A stretch of 64,000 bases of DNA, taken from Nigrospora sphaerica. Taxonomy: Eukaryota > Ascomycota > Sordariomycetes > Amphisphaeriales > Apiosporaceae. This document shows, in pieces, positions 23,217 through 34,515 of the stretch (position 1 is the stretch's first letter; every line of letters starts with the position of its first letter). Position numbers and translations under genes: made by a program. The stretch spans positions 2,728,001 to 2,792,000 of the forward strand of contig JAGVVL010000017.1 of assembly GCA_018287875.1 (NCBI GenBank), given 5' to 3'. Under the pieces are notes generated by a model. It ran no database searches. It saw only the letters and a list, made by a program, of their open reading frames with translations, and had not been told where the DNA came from.

Positions 23217-23589
23217 CTAGTTGCTCTTCTCCCGGGTGCCGCCGAGGGCGCTTTGCACGGTGCCGCCGATGCTGCCTTCGGTAGTGAACTGCTTGCCGAC
23301 CATTCCCTCCTTGTCGAGGGGGCCGCCGATCTTCTGCGCCATGCCGCCTAGCGCGCCCTGCTCTGCACCGTCGCCAAAAACCCCGCCTGGTTAGAACCCG
23401 TTTCTTTTACCAGCGGTTGGGGGAAGGGGAGCGAAGGGTCTTACCGGTAAACTGCTTGCCGATGGTGCCCTGGGCGTCGAGAACCTTGGGCGTGGCCTCG
23501 CCTACGCCCGCCGTCGCCGGCGTCTTTGTGGCCGAGGCCATGCCCGTCTGCGTCTTGGCGCCGGTGTTGGAGCTGCCGTGAGATGACAT
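23217..23589 (-). CDS. Small Gly-rich LEA-like hydrophilic protein
   Basis: 104 aa. Exons 23445-23589 and 23217-23386 join in phase (G|GC); the intron has a GTAAGA donor and CTAACCAG end. Composition is low-complexity and hydrophilic (Gly, Thr, Ala, Lys) with a repeated module IGKQFT / MVGKQFTTEGSIGGT. Such short proteins occur widely in filamentous fungi and resemble stress or LEA-type proteins. It probably lacks stable structure in solution. A protective role in desiccation or conidia is inference; no enzyme motif and no signal peptide are present. Confidence 0.75.
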
Positions 23590-24134
23590 GATGTGGGATG
23601 ATGCGGGTGCTTGGGATGTGATTATTGGTTGATGTGCTGCTTGTAAGACGATCTAGCAAGAGAAATGGTTGTTGGCATTGGTGGTCTGGGGTTGAATTTA
23701 AGTAAGGCAGTCCCTTTGTTTCCGCATCGGGATGCTGAGGTCAAAGGAAGGGGCGGGCCGAGGGGCACGCGCTCCACCTGCGTCTCCATGAGGTCATGAT
23801 GAAGCAATCACTCTTTTCCCCTTTCGGGTCATATCGATGACACCAATGTCTCGGGTTCTGGGGTCAATGAGCCGCATTCCCTCGTCATTTTTGAAGGGCA
23901 GCTCTGGGCCTTTTGCTCCGGGCCGCCAAGGGCCGTGAAGCCGGCGGCTAACGAGTCGGCCGATCCATGTAGCCGTCATTGTTACTTAAGTACCTAAGCT
24001 ACAATACGCTACAAACCTAGACAGCAGCCCAGACTTTCAGCATGTTCATTTGATCGCGTACAAGACGCCACAACGGCCTTTGATCTGTTCGGCACGCCTG
24101 AGAACCGCCGCCGTAGCCACCATTACTACCGCCG

Positions 24135-26395
24135 TCAACGGTTGGCTTCGTCGCACGCCTTGGTGAATTCCTTGAGAAGTGACTGTAAGGGAGGTAGGTC
24201 AGCAACACAAACTCGCAGTGGCAAGAAAAGCCGCCTACCTTGAAATCATGATTGGCAAGAGAGCCGAAAACACGATACTTGTCCATCTTACGCTGTGTGA
24301 CCCTTGGGCTCTTGATGCCGAATGCCACTCTCGCCAAAAACCGGGGATCGTCTCGCACGTCGCATGCCTCCAGAACTGCCTTGATGCCGGCCATGTCGAC
24401 ATGCGGAGGAGGTTTGGGCGGCAACACAACCGGCTTCTTCGTCTGACAGAATGTACAATGCCCGCATGAGCTCCTTTCCTCGGGCAGGCCCATGCCGAAG
24501 TGCTCCGCCAAAGAGAGTGCAAAGCATTTGGGCGCTGTGACGAGGTCCACCATCTCTCGTGCATGCCGAAGGGCATCCTCTTCCCTGGATTCCATGTCTG
24601 CATAAAGGTCGTCAACCAGCTTGTTCAGGGGCGCTTCTGCGGTAGGCAGCTTCTGCAGGACTCGGTATCGGTTCGACACGCCCGACGCCTTCAGGAAGAT
24701 GATGCCTTGATCATGCCAAGAATTTAATTTGCGGATGACATCGCCGCGGAGTAGTTTGCCCCCCGAGACGGCGTCGTTGATGTCGAAATTGTACCACTTT
24801 TTGGCCTTCTTCGCGTGCTTCAGGATGGCCTTGGCCTCGGGAGATTTGTCGTTTGCTGCCGCACCGGTGTACCGTCCTTTGTCCTCAAACAGGTACGTTG
24901 TGTACTCGGGGGTGATGGCACGGATGAGGCCATGACGCAGCTCCAGGGTCGCAAACAGGATGCTGAGCGGGCTGGCCCTGATGTCGTAGGTCTGTGACAG
25001 CTCATGGTTGCTGACTTTGATCACCTCTCCGTCCCGCGTCTGCGTCGTCTCCCGCCGAAAGACGTCTCCGAGAAGGGCAAACAGCGACCTCCGCGAGGGA
25101 AGGTCACCGCGGGCAAAGTTTTCCCTGAGGTAGAAGTCGTCGTGGCAGATGTACAACATGCAACGGCCAGGGAGCCCGTCACGGCCGGCCCGCCCAATCT
25201 GTTGGCTGTACTCCTCAATCGTGCCCGACACATCCCAGTGCACAATATTGCGGATGTCTGCCTTGTCAATGCCCATTCCAAAGGCGATGGTAGCCACGAC
25301 GATCCGAACTTTGGACGCCATGAACCGGTCCTGCACCTCGATCTTCTGTTCCGTTCTCATGCCGGCGTGGAAAGCGATCGCGTCGAATCCTTGCTTCACC
25401 AGGTCTTCGGCCAGTAATTCGGCCTGTCTCTGCAGGGTAACGTAAACCAGAGTGGACCCGGGGTGCTTCTTCAAAAACTGGAAAAGCTTGGGATACTTGT
25501 CGTCCACGGTCTTGACGGCCTCGGCCTCGAGATGGAGATTGGGGCGGTAAGGAGAGGTTCGATAGACGTTCGACTTGGCCACGTTAAATGCCGTGCAGAT
25601 ATCGTCAGCAACTCTGGGCGTAGCCGTTGCAGTCAGGCAAACAACGCGCTCGGCCTTGACTTCGTCGACGAATCGTGCGACCTTGAGGTAGTCGGGTCGG
25701 AAGGAGTGGCCCCATTCCGATATGCAGTGCGCCTCGTCAACGGCTACCAATCGAATGCCGCCGGGAACATGCTTCATGCTCTCTACGAAGCCTTCGTTGT
25801 TCAGTTTCTCGGGGGAACAATACAGAAGGCGGAGATTGTCGGCTCGGATCTCTGCATTCATGGCCTGGAGCTCCTCGTATGACTTGGTCGAGTCGGAGCA
25901 ATCGGCGGCAATGCCCTTGCGCTTCAAGGCATCAGTCTGGTCTTTCATTAGAGCAATCAGCGGTGAGACGACGATGGTCAAGCCAGCCTTTTCGCGCGGC
26001 GTGTTGCTCTCCTCGTCCAATCGCTGGAAGGCGATGGCGGGAATCTTGGGGGAACATGGTCAGTCGAGGAGCGTTCATGAGAATTGACGGACAGGAACAG
26101 CCGCGCCCACCTGATAGCATAGCGATTTGCCGGCACCGGTGGGAAAGATAACGAGGGTGTTTTCACCCTTCAAAACACTCTCGATAGCTTTCTCTTGCTC
26201 ATGTCTGAAGCTGCTGTAGCCAAATTTCTCACGAAGGAGCCTCCGGGCCAGGCCGATATGGTCAACCTCATTAGGCTTCTGCCTCTTGCCTGGGCCGTCG
26301 TCTTGGCGCGACGCCGGACGTTTGATCGGGGTTATGAGCTCTTGGGGGTCGACATCGTCAAATAGATCGTCTCCCGAATCGTAATCGTCGGCCAT
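24135..26395 (-). CDS. RecQ-family 3'-5' DNA helicase
   Basis: 712 aa. Exons 26111-26395, 24239-26044 and 24135-24182 join in phase; splicing the last 56-nt intron gives a short tail ending in CDEANR. Motifs: motif 0 FGYSSFRHEQ (about 58-67), Walker A FPTGAGKS (84-91), DEAH box with the RecQ-specific CISEWGHSFRPDY (about 198-214), TATATP, QQIGRAGRDG (motif VI), then the RecQ zinc-binding segment ending CGHCTFC (about 621-627). No HRDC domain follows the zinc/RQC-like part, and the acidic N-terminus is short. This fits the short RecQ class (Neurospora RecQ2-like) more than the large Sgs1/QDE-3 type. It unwinds DNA in replication and recombination repair in the nucleus. Which paralog it is remains uncertain. 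Confidence 0.93.
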
Positions 26396-28958
26396 GACGA
26401 CGGCTGTCTAGTGGGTCCCGGTACCCGGCACTTGGACGGCTGACGGATACAAACCTCGGACGGATGGACACAAACCTCGGCCTGATGGGCGCGGATGTCG
26501 TTGGGAAGGGTGGGATTGCCGTAATGCCGCCTGGTAAGTAGGTTTGAACACGGACCCAAGCGTATACTGCCGGCATGGGTGTGTTTGTGTGGTCGGCCTG
26601 GTTAGGCTGAGTACATTATCACAATAGGTGTGTGTACCTCTCTTGGTAGTGGGTTGGATTACTGAAAGCAGTCATAGCGGTTTCCTCTTTGTCGCGCTGG
26701 ACGCGTCTCGGTCGCGTGCATGTGGTCCAAGCTCGCATCCTCACCCTCTCCAGCCGGCCCGCGCACAGGTGTCAGCTATAGGAGACAGACGAGGGCGCTG
26801 GCGAGAAATGGTGTGGGATTGGAATTTTCCTCATCTGCCGCACAGTTGCGTATGCTCATCCGTAGCGAAAAAGAGACGCTCATCTAGGCGGCTCTTTTCA
26901 CGTGGCCTAGGAAAAGGATCGAGACCGATGCGGGTCGACTCTGCCAGTGTCGCAGCCCTAGCGATGGACCCAAATCGCACCAAAAACAGGCCCCCCACCC
27001 CCATCATCTTAGCGCTCTACACAGTACCATACGGTACAGACGGAGGCTCCTGGGATGGAATCTAAGACGGAAACTCTAGCCTTTTCCTCTTTTGTGAATT
27101 CGAGACTTGGAAGTAAACTGCTTATCAAGTAGAGATTCATTTTCATCATCCGCTTCGAAGCTTTGTATCGCAGAGTCGCGCAAAAGTCTTGTGCCATCGG
27201 AGGTACCCCCGTATCTATTGGTCGACCACGGAGCCGAGGCACCCATTCGCAGTCACACCAGCTCTGATCGCATGGCGAGCTGGTAAATGTTAGCCGATCA
27301 TGGAATCGCATCGTCTTGCTGAGATGCCCCCGTAGTTACCGACATGAATGGCGAGAGTCCCATAACTGACCCCGAGGAGTGATCAACACCAGGTACTTAA
27401 GTAGAGTCCAAAATGCGTGACTTCAGGTAGTGTTGAACCAAAGTTACCTAAACAGTATTCATTTTGGTGGATGGAATGCCTTGGTCCCAACAGGACCTTG
27501 ATTGCAGTCAAACACGAATTAATGAGAGGTCCAGTTACAATGAGCTGCTCATAAACGGTGGGCCTATCAGGGCTTCCCCAAAGTCCAAAGCCCAGTGTCT
27601 TGATCACTGATGAAGATGGTGCGGTTTTCATCCACGGGGTGAGGAATGTGCACATGAGGGTTGATGCCGCCCACCTTGACCAAGCCCTGCTACCTGCTCC
27701 TGCTACTGTCCTAGTCGCGGTTGAAGATTAATTAGGTAGACACCCGTTTAATTTTGTCCTTAATAACTTCACATTAAGCCTGAAGTGAACTCTTTGCGGG
27801 TCAACAAGCTATTTATAAAGCTTGCCGAATTCGGTCTTCATGTGTTGGAATTGAAAGTTGATATGGTGTAGACTGGGGTGAAGGGGAAAGATTGATGTAT
27901 TCCGTCCGCCGGCCACGAAGTGGCTGTCAGGGCAGGAAACTATCTATGGTGCGATATCCCAACTAGGTAGGTGGGGTAGCAGGACCCTTCCTTGACAAGG
28001 ATACCGCACCTTATTGCTGTTTACCTACCCCCGCCACGTATCAAAAGTCCTAAGTAAAGTCGTCCGGAATATGTTGGGAAGGTTGGCCTCAGTGGTGTAA
28101 GTCGGAAGCTATTGCATGAACCCTTCCATCTCGAGACCGGACGCTCACGTGAGTAGATGCAACCCGAAGCAACCGGCGCTAAGTGGTAGGTATGAAGCGC
28201 ACGAAGGAATAAATACACCAAGATTGTTCCTCTCTCGCATAGGGCCGAGAACCCGGCCGAGATGTGGTTTTATGCCAGCTCGCGGCGCTGTCCCTAGCGG
28301 TACAGTTCGTGTGCCAGCTTCTCCGGATCGTGGTGGCCCGTCGATATCTAAGCAAAGACGCTAGTTCTCCTGAGGCGGATCACTTCCATCTTTGCTCTTA
28401 GCTGTGAAACTATACACACACTCACACACACAGTTATATATAGGTACGCAAGGGAACCGGTGAAACAATAGGCACTGAGAAATTACCTAGGACAAATAAA
28501 GATGCAAAGTTTTAAATCAAAGTAGAGTTAAGTGTAATATCATCAAGTTAAATGCTTTAAATAAAACAAGGTAAATACCTTGTCGGATAGAATAGTGTTC
28601 AAGGCTTCTAACAACTTCAATTGTCTGGAAAGTATCTTTCCGTGCCCTTTTTAGGAGAATCTACGTAGGTACATATGAGTACCGGGACGCATTGCGTATA
28701 CTTATTTGCATATTATGCGGGTTTGATCTCCCATGCTACCATATGTGCTTCCTGTGCTATTGCTAGCCGAGACTACTCACGCCCTAGAAAGATCAGGAAT
28801 TTTCTACTCTTGAGTCATTTCTACGATAGAACACCTTGTTTATTCAACGAATGCGTCATATATTCCATCGTACCTGGACGGCAGTCGACCACCTCAGCCC
28901 TGTGCTCCAAGCGCCCCGGAGAGCGGGGAAGCACTGCCCAGGATCCCTCGTTTCACTT
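26396..28958. other. Gene-poor intergenic region
   Basis: Promoter side of RecQ followed by about 2.5 kb without a supportable gene. The 26450-26480 segment has a near-repeat (cggacggatggacacaaacctcgg). 28380-28680 is AT-rich with a short (CA)n tract. Frames at 26628-27065 (+) and 27383-27655 (-) have no motif or splice support. Confidence 0.5.
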
Positions 28959-30100
28959 TTATTCTAAAACATAAGTATAAAAGTACAAGGCTCTTGCTTT
29001 GGCGTTGCCAATGGCATACGGCGACGGACCGCCAAAGGCGCTCCTACGATCCAGATCGTCCGGGTGGAGCTCGTGGTCGACGGGGAGGCTTATGTCGGAC
29101 CATTTTGCAATCCTATTCTCTGGGTTCGTCAGATCGGGAATCAGGCTATTCAATGGCATGAGTTACGGTCTAAGTCCCAGCGGCTGTCTACACGTCGCCT
29201 TAAGCCCGGAGCAACAAGCCGTCTGTAATAAGCCCAATCTGCATGCAATCTCATGCCGAAGGCCCCGGAGAAGCCTTCTCGTGCGCACTGCCATATTATT
29301 GGAAGCAAGTTCCTTGTTTATCACAACCAGTAAGCGTGTATTTCAAGTGCTTGTAGCCACATCACTAATACTTCCAGATCGATGGTATTCGGTGGGGGTT
29401 CCTCAAAATACTGGGTTCTCATAACCCGAAGGACAAAACGGGGGCACACTTACTACGATCATGACCGTACGAAAAACCCTGCTTCTCGGAACGTAAGTCT
29501 AGTCTTACGTTTCTCTGACGATACACAGTATAAACCCACTGACGTACCTCTTCGGCAGTGCTGTACTATCACCTGGTCATGGCAGAACATGTTCGACGTC
29601 GATGAGGTCGAGGAGGTGGGATGGGTAATGGATCCTAGTGCGGCGGAGAGGACGAATCCTCCGACGACCGCCATTCAGATCTGCCTATCACTGGAGGGGA
29701 ATTCTTGCAGCAGCAAGTCTTTAGTCACCCGAACCCCGTGTGCTTCGGCGCAGATCTTTTGGTAAGGGAATAGCCCGACGTGAGGATGCCCCGATCGGTC
29801 CTTGCCATCAAGGATTTGGATGATAAACCGCCACTCGAGTTATCAGCCAGCTTGGCTCGCCAGGTGTTAGTCGGAAATAACAGCAAGCTGTTCGTTTTGC
29901 ACACAAAGGTTCCAGCATGGGAATGGGTGACAGTGCAGACCGGGGTGAAGTGGCATTGATGGTGTTTCCAGAATTGATTTTCCCATGCTGGATACATCAA
30001 CCCTCACAACAAATCGATCTCTTGAAACCGACTTGGCCAACCTTCGTCCGTCGCTCCAAGTTGGGCGCCAGGTCATCTGCACAGCGGTCGGGTCTCCAAG
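28959..30100 (-). pseudogene. Possible decayed protein-coding remnant
   Basis: Several minus-strand stretches read like real protein but lie in different frames with stops between them: 28959-29159 (contains LTNPENRIAKWSDISLP), about 29690-29840 (contains GHPHVGLFPYQKICAEAHGV), and 29867-30082. No splice-site set that I tried joins them. This could be a frameshifted relic or an unrecognised multi-exon gene. The family is not recognised. Confidence 0.22.
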
Positions 30101-30475
30101 CAGGTGGTAGTAGGCGGCGGCCGATGCACAGAGGTGGTGTGGTTTCCAAGAACGACTTGGGAATCGAGGGCAAAGTCTAACAGAGGACGGGGTTAAAGTT
30201 GTCGCCAGGTAGATTTAACAATGAGGATGGCGATTGAGGGCTTGGCAAACATGAGAGGCCACTTTTAGGTAAACATCCGTCACTTGGTGTTATCTAAGCA
30301 AGCTTCGTCTGCCAAAATGGACTGTGACCCCTCAACCACAGTGCCGAAGCGGGGGTGGCGCGCTGCGGCTTACACAAGTATTGGATCTACTCATTTGACA
30401 GCACGCTCTCATCTGGGAGACGCGCTGACACAGCTCCGACTCCGTAAAGCTCTATTGCTAACCCGGCCGCCCAAC

Positions 30476-31522
30476 ATGAGTACCATTTCGCCGTCTTCAG
30501 CGCCGCCGCCGCACAGGCGGAACATGCTGCACCGGCTGCCCGACGAGCTTCTGATCGAGATCCTCGAGCTGGCGCCCAGCCTCTCGGCGCTCTGGAGCCT
30601 CATCAACAGCAGCAAGCGGCTGGCCGCCGTGTTCCGCTGCTACGGCGCCCAGATCACCGAGACGGTGCTGCGAAACACGCTCCCCCAGCCGACGCAGGGA
30701 CTGGTGAAAGCCGTACTGCAGCTGCGCTCCGCCCATTACCCCTCCAGCCTCGACCAGGCCCGGCATGCGCCCTCGATACGCCCTGGGTCGCCCATTGGCG
30801 TCGTGGCACCCGACGTAGTCCGAGGCGTGGTTCGTCAGGCGCATAAAGTGATGGTCCTGGCGCACGAGTGCCTCCGCTACTACATCCAAAGCTGCACGCG
30901 TATGCGAGCCGACGAGCTCGCCGACCCAGCCATCGTTGCTGGGGTGGCCTCCCTTCAGACGCCGGGGTGGAAGCGGCCGGCCGGCCGGCGGCAGCAGCTC
31001 CACGACACGGGAGCTCCTATGTTGGTCGAAGAACGGTTGGTGGTTCTGAATCTATGGCGGCTGCAGTATTATTTCGACGTCCGGGCTGCGTTGGCCGCCG
31101 GACGGCTCGAATGGTCGGCTGAGGACCGCGAAGCCATGCAGAGACTCAGCGTCCCGCGGTTCCACCACCTGGAATTCAAGAGCTACAAACGGGAGCAACT
31201 CGAAACCGTAACCCGCTACGTCGAGACGGCATGGCTGCGATGGTTTTGTGCCGATACAAGGTCGGCGGAGAGTTTGTCGGCTGGCATGGTCGAGCTCCCT
31301 TGCCCAGCGACTGCCCGGCCATTCGACCTCGCTTACGCTCCCTCGCCTCGGCTCGGGTTGCGCCCTGAATTCAAGCCGCGGGGTTGGGCGTTTGTCACGG
31401 GGATACCGGGCGACACCGACCATTCGCCTCTGTACGGGGTGACGCTCAGCACGTACCGAAAGTACGGGTTCGCAGTCTTTCACGACAAGCGAATGGTGGA
31501 CCTGGGGCTTCTTCCGCCATAG
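30476..31522 (+). CDS. F-box-like protein
   Basis: 348 aa, intronless. The start at 30476 is chosen because the F-box (MLHRLPDELLIEILELAPS, about residues 16-50, continuing through a Trp/Leu/Ser-rich helix) begins just after it; an in-frame ATG at 30284 would add 64 featureless residues. The rest is helical and Arg-rich with no repeat family I recognise, as in many fungal F-box proteins whose C-terminal half is lineage-specific. The F-box should bind Skp1 within an SCF ubiquitin ligase; the target is unknown. A second gene with an F-box-like segment starts 1.2 kb downstream on the same strand. Confidence 0.75.
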   Translation: MSTISPSSAPPPHRRNMLHRLPDELLIEILELAPSLSALWSLINSSKRLAAVFRCYGAQITETVLRNTLPQPTQGLVKAVLQLRSAHYPSSLDQARHAPSIRPGSPIGVVAPDVVRGVVRQAHKVMVLAHECLRYYIQSCTRMRADELADPAIVAGVASLQTPGWKRPAGRRQQLHDTGAPMLVEERLVVLNLWRLQYYFDVRAALAAGRLEWSAEDREAMQRLSVPRFHHLEFKSYKREQLETVTRYVETAWLRWFCADTRSAESLSAGMVELPCPATARPFDLAYAPSPRLGLRPEFKPRGWAFVTGIPGDTDHSPLYGVTLSTYRKYGFAVFHDKRMVDLGLLPP

Positions 31523-32697
31523 ATGGCCCCGCATGGACGAGGATCGGGTGATGGGGTTGGGGACGGCAAGTCGGCGTGCACACTCACGCAGTAATTGTGT
31601 TTCGTCCGATAGTGGCCTGTCGTTATCGTACCCCCAGGAGTGATGGGGAGGGTGTAGGGACCGGAGTCTACTGCACACATGCATGATACTTCCTGCTGTT
31701 TGACTGCCAGGGTTGCTAATGCTGTCCAACGCCAATAGCGGCGCCACCATGGGAGATCAAACCACGCCACAATCACATGGTTGCTGGGATGGCAACTCAA
31801 TGCTCACGGTCGCTGCGTGTCCGTTTATTGGCTGGGTATAGCATGCAAATGGGCAACAACACAAGGCGTAAAGCAGGGGAGGGGAAAAAGACAACGTTCA
31901 CATAGCAGATAAATTGGATACGTGGAGGGTGCCAGGGCAGCACGAGAAATCGAAAACGAATCCCCATCGCAGAGGATGTACTTAGAGCGTGGCTGCGAAT
32001 GCCCCCTGAGATATGGGACGGTAGCTCAAATACACCCCCGTCGTGCCTGCCCATGAAAGACGGGATATGTGCATGCGGTTCTTCCACACCCACCCCCACA
32101 ATATGTAGATAACGCAGCGAAGTATTCTTATTCTTCCTTTAGGGTCACTGAAGGCTTGGCATCAATCCACCGGAATCCACCCCCTTCGTCATTTAGACCA
32201 CGTCCCGACTTGCTGTTTCAGCGTGAGACGAGACGCATTCTCGGTGCACACGATAAGGGACAGACCATTCCCAAGCTTCACTACCCTGTTGATTGTACAT
32301 ATTCCCTGCGCTCATCCGCAACCCGCCCGGGTGCTGGCCCTCCCACCATCGTCTCGTCGCGTCGTCTGTTTCTAGCCCTGTCGCCGTCGGTCTTTCCTCC
32401 TTCCCCTCTACGGCTTTGCTTTCTTACTACCCGCCGTCATTCGTTCGTAATAGGGAACCTTAGCGTGGAGACATCAAAAGACCGTCCTGGCCCGAACCGA
32501 TACGCACGCATCTTGGCCAGAACCAGCGTCCACTCACGACCTGGCCACATACGCTCGTCTGACCGACTTCGTGTCACCATCCGTCGTGGCCAATCGAGGC
32601 CCCCTTTCTCCTCGGTTTCCCGAACCGCGCGACCAAGGACTACGACTGCTTTCTCTCGGCGACGACCCCAACCCTTCCCCCCCAAGAATGCGACACA
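31523..32697. other. Intergenic/promoter region
   Basis: About 1.2 kb. The right half (32200-32697) is C/T-rich and looks like the promoter and long leader of the 32698 gene. No separate gene is supported; the frame reading into 32698 from 32069 is leader translation. Confidence 0.5.
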
Positions 32698-34515
32698 ATG
32701 GCTAGCACCCAGAGCCCGTCCCCCGATCCGCAATCGTCGTCTATCCTGCGACGCCGCCTGCCCACCCTCACTAGCAGCTCGTCATGCTCCTCCTTGCAAG
32801 AGATGCCCCGCACGAGGAAACTGCGCATGTTGGTCGCCGCCAACGGCGCGCGTGATGTCGCCTACGCCCAGGCCGTCGCCGTGCGGCTGCTGAAAGACTC
32901 GCAGATCGAGACGCGCGCCCTCGTCGACGAGGTCCCGCTGCGTCTGACCCACGAGATCATCGTAATGGAGAACCGCAGCCTCGCCACCCTCGCCATCGAC
33001 GCCGACCACAAGACCCGCGAGGCCATAGAAGCCGCGCGCCAGACGGCCCACGAACTGGTCGACTGGGCCGACCTGCTCGTACTTGCCCCCATTGACGCCG
33101 ACCATCTGGCCAAGATGATGACGGGCATCGCCGACACCCTGCTGCTCGAACTGCTGCGCGCCTGGGACGTCTCCAAGAAGATCCTCCTCGTGCCGGGCAT
33201 GTCGACCCAGATGTGGGAGAACCCCATGACCAAGAAGCAGCTCAGCAAGATCAAGCGGAAGTGGAACTGGATCAAGGTCATGGCGCCCATCCTGTGGCAG
33301 TACGACGCCGCCAACCCCGCGAAACGGACGGTGACCTGGGACGGTTTCAACGACCTCGTGGGCATCATAAAGAACCAGGCCGAGCTCCTGAGCCTCGGCC
33401 ACGACGTCGAGGTCGCCGCCCAGCAGGCGCTGCACACGGCCGAGCCCAGCCGCGTCAAGACGGCCCTGCCGCCCGAGATATGGACCCTCATCTTCGACTA
33501 CGTGGGCGACTGGGAGCTGGCCCAGGCCCTCGGCGTCTACACGAGCCTGCGCACGCCGACGGAATGGAGCGCGGCGCGGCGGGCCAACCTGACGGACCCC
33601 ACCGACATCTACATGCACGAACTCGAGTGGTTGATTCTGTCCTGTCCCGGCTCGGCGGCCATCTGTCAGAAGCTGTCGGAGGCGCCCAAGGGCCTGCGGT
33701 ACCTCTCGTCCCTGGCGGTCAAGCTCATTATTAAATTCTCCCAAACCGAGGTACTGACGTACCTCGAGAACCACCTCAGCAAGGTCTTCTGGGCCTCGTT
33801 CAGCTCTAAGCTGCTGCCCAACAAGGCGTCGGGCGTCTACGGCCGGCTCGACGTGCTCGACTGGTGGAACACGTCGCCGTCGTTCCTCAAGAAGGAGTAC
33901 GACGCCGAGGCGCTCGACAACGCGTCGCGCATGGGATTCGTGCACGTGCTCGACTGGTGGCGGCGGTCGGGGCTGGCGCTCAAGTACACGGAGGCGGCGC
34001 TCGAGTCGGCATCGGCGCGCGGCCACCTGCTCGTGCTCGAGTGGTGGCGCGACGCGGCGGCGCAGGACGCGCGGCTCGTGCTCAAGCCGGGGCGCAGCCT
34101 GCTGACGGCGGCGCAGCAGGGCCAGACGGCGGTGCTGCGCTGGTGGGAGTCGTCGGGCCTGCCACACGCGCACGGCGAGGGCGTCTGCAAGATGGCGAGC
34201 GCCCACGGCCACACGGCCGTCCTCGACGCCTGGCGCGAGCTCAAGGGCGACGACAAGCTCTCGTTCGACTCGCAGGTCCTCGTCGCCCCCACCCGCCAGG
34301 GCCACGTCGCCGTGCTCGAGTGGTGGAAGCAGTACGCCCGCGGCGAGCAGCCCGGCGACGGCCGCCGCCACCGCGTCGAGTACAAGACGTGCGACATCGA
34401 GGAGGCCCTCGAGGATGCCATCGGCGACTCCCGCCCCGTGCGCGTCTGGTGGGCCCGCAACGGCCTCAACCTGGGCTTGTTGACGAGCGAGTGGATGAAG
34501 ACCAAGTGTCTGTGA
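32698..34515 (+). CDS. HAL3/PPCDC-like flavoprotein fused to F-box-like and ankyrin-like repeats
   Basis: 605 aa, intronless. Residues about 43-245 match the Flavoprotein fold of phosphopantothenoylcysteine decarboxylase and Hal3/Sis2: LRMLVAANGARD at the start, WADLLVLAPIDADHLAKM (about 122-139), and VPGMSTQMWENPMTKKQL (about 165-182). The last corresponds to PxMNxxMW but has Ser169 where the family has Asn. A segment resembling an F-box (LPPEIWTLIFDYVGDWELAQ, about 259-278) follows, then six or seven ankyrin-like units (about 380-595) with the pattern GHxxVLxWW. The missing Asn argues against decarboxylase activity; a regulatory FMN-binding or adaptor role is inference. No signal peptide or membrane segment is present. 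Long minus-strand frames are GC shadows. Confidence 0.8.
   Translation: MASTQSPSPDPQSSSILRRRLPTLTSSSSCSSLQEMPRTRKLRMLVAANGARDVAYAQAVAVRLLKDSQIETRALVDEVPLRLTHEIIVMENRSLATLAIDADHKTREAIEAARQTAHELVDWADLLVLAPIDADHLAKMMTGIADTLLLELLRAWDVSKKILLVPGMSTQMWENPMTKKQLSKIKRKWNWIKVMAPILWQYDAANPAKRTVTWDGFNDLVGIIKNQAELLSLGHDVEVAAQQALHTAEPSRVKTALPPEIWTLIFDYVGDWELAQALGVYTSLRTPTEWSAARRANLTDPTDIYMHELEWLILSCPGSAAICQKLSEAPKGLRYLSSLAVKLIIKFSQTEVLTYLENHLSKVFWASFSSKLLPNKASGVYGRLDVLDWWNTSPSFLKKEYDAEALDNASRMGFVHVLDWWRRSGLALKYTEAALESASARGHLLVLEWWRDAAAQDARLVLKPGRSLLTAAQQGQTAVLRWWESSGLPHAHGEGVCKMASAHGHTAVLDAWRELKGDDKLSFDSQVLVAPTRQGHVAVLEWWKQYARGEQPGDGRRHRVEYKTCDIEEALEDAIGDSRPVRVWWARNGLNLGLLTSEWMKTKCL

Noticed and set aside
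30284..30475. 64-residue upstream extension of the F-box protein
   Set aside because: Featureless leader; the F-box begins right after the Met at 30476.
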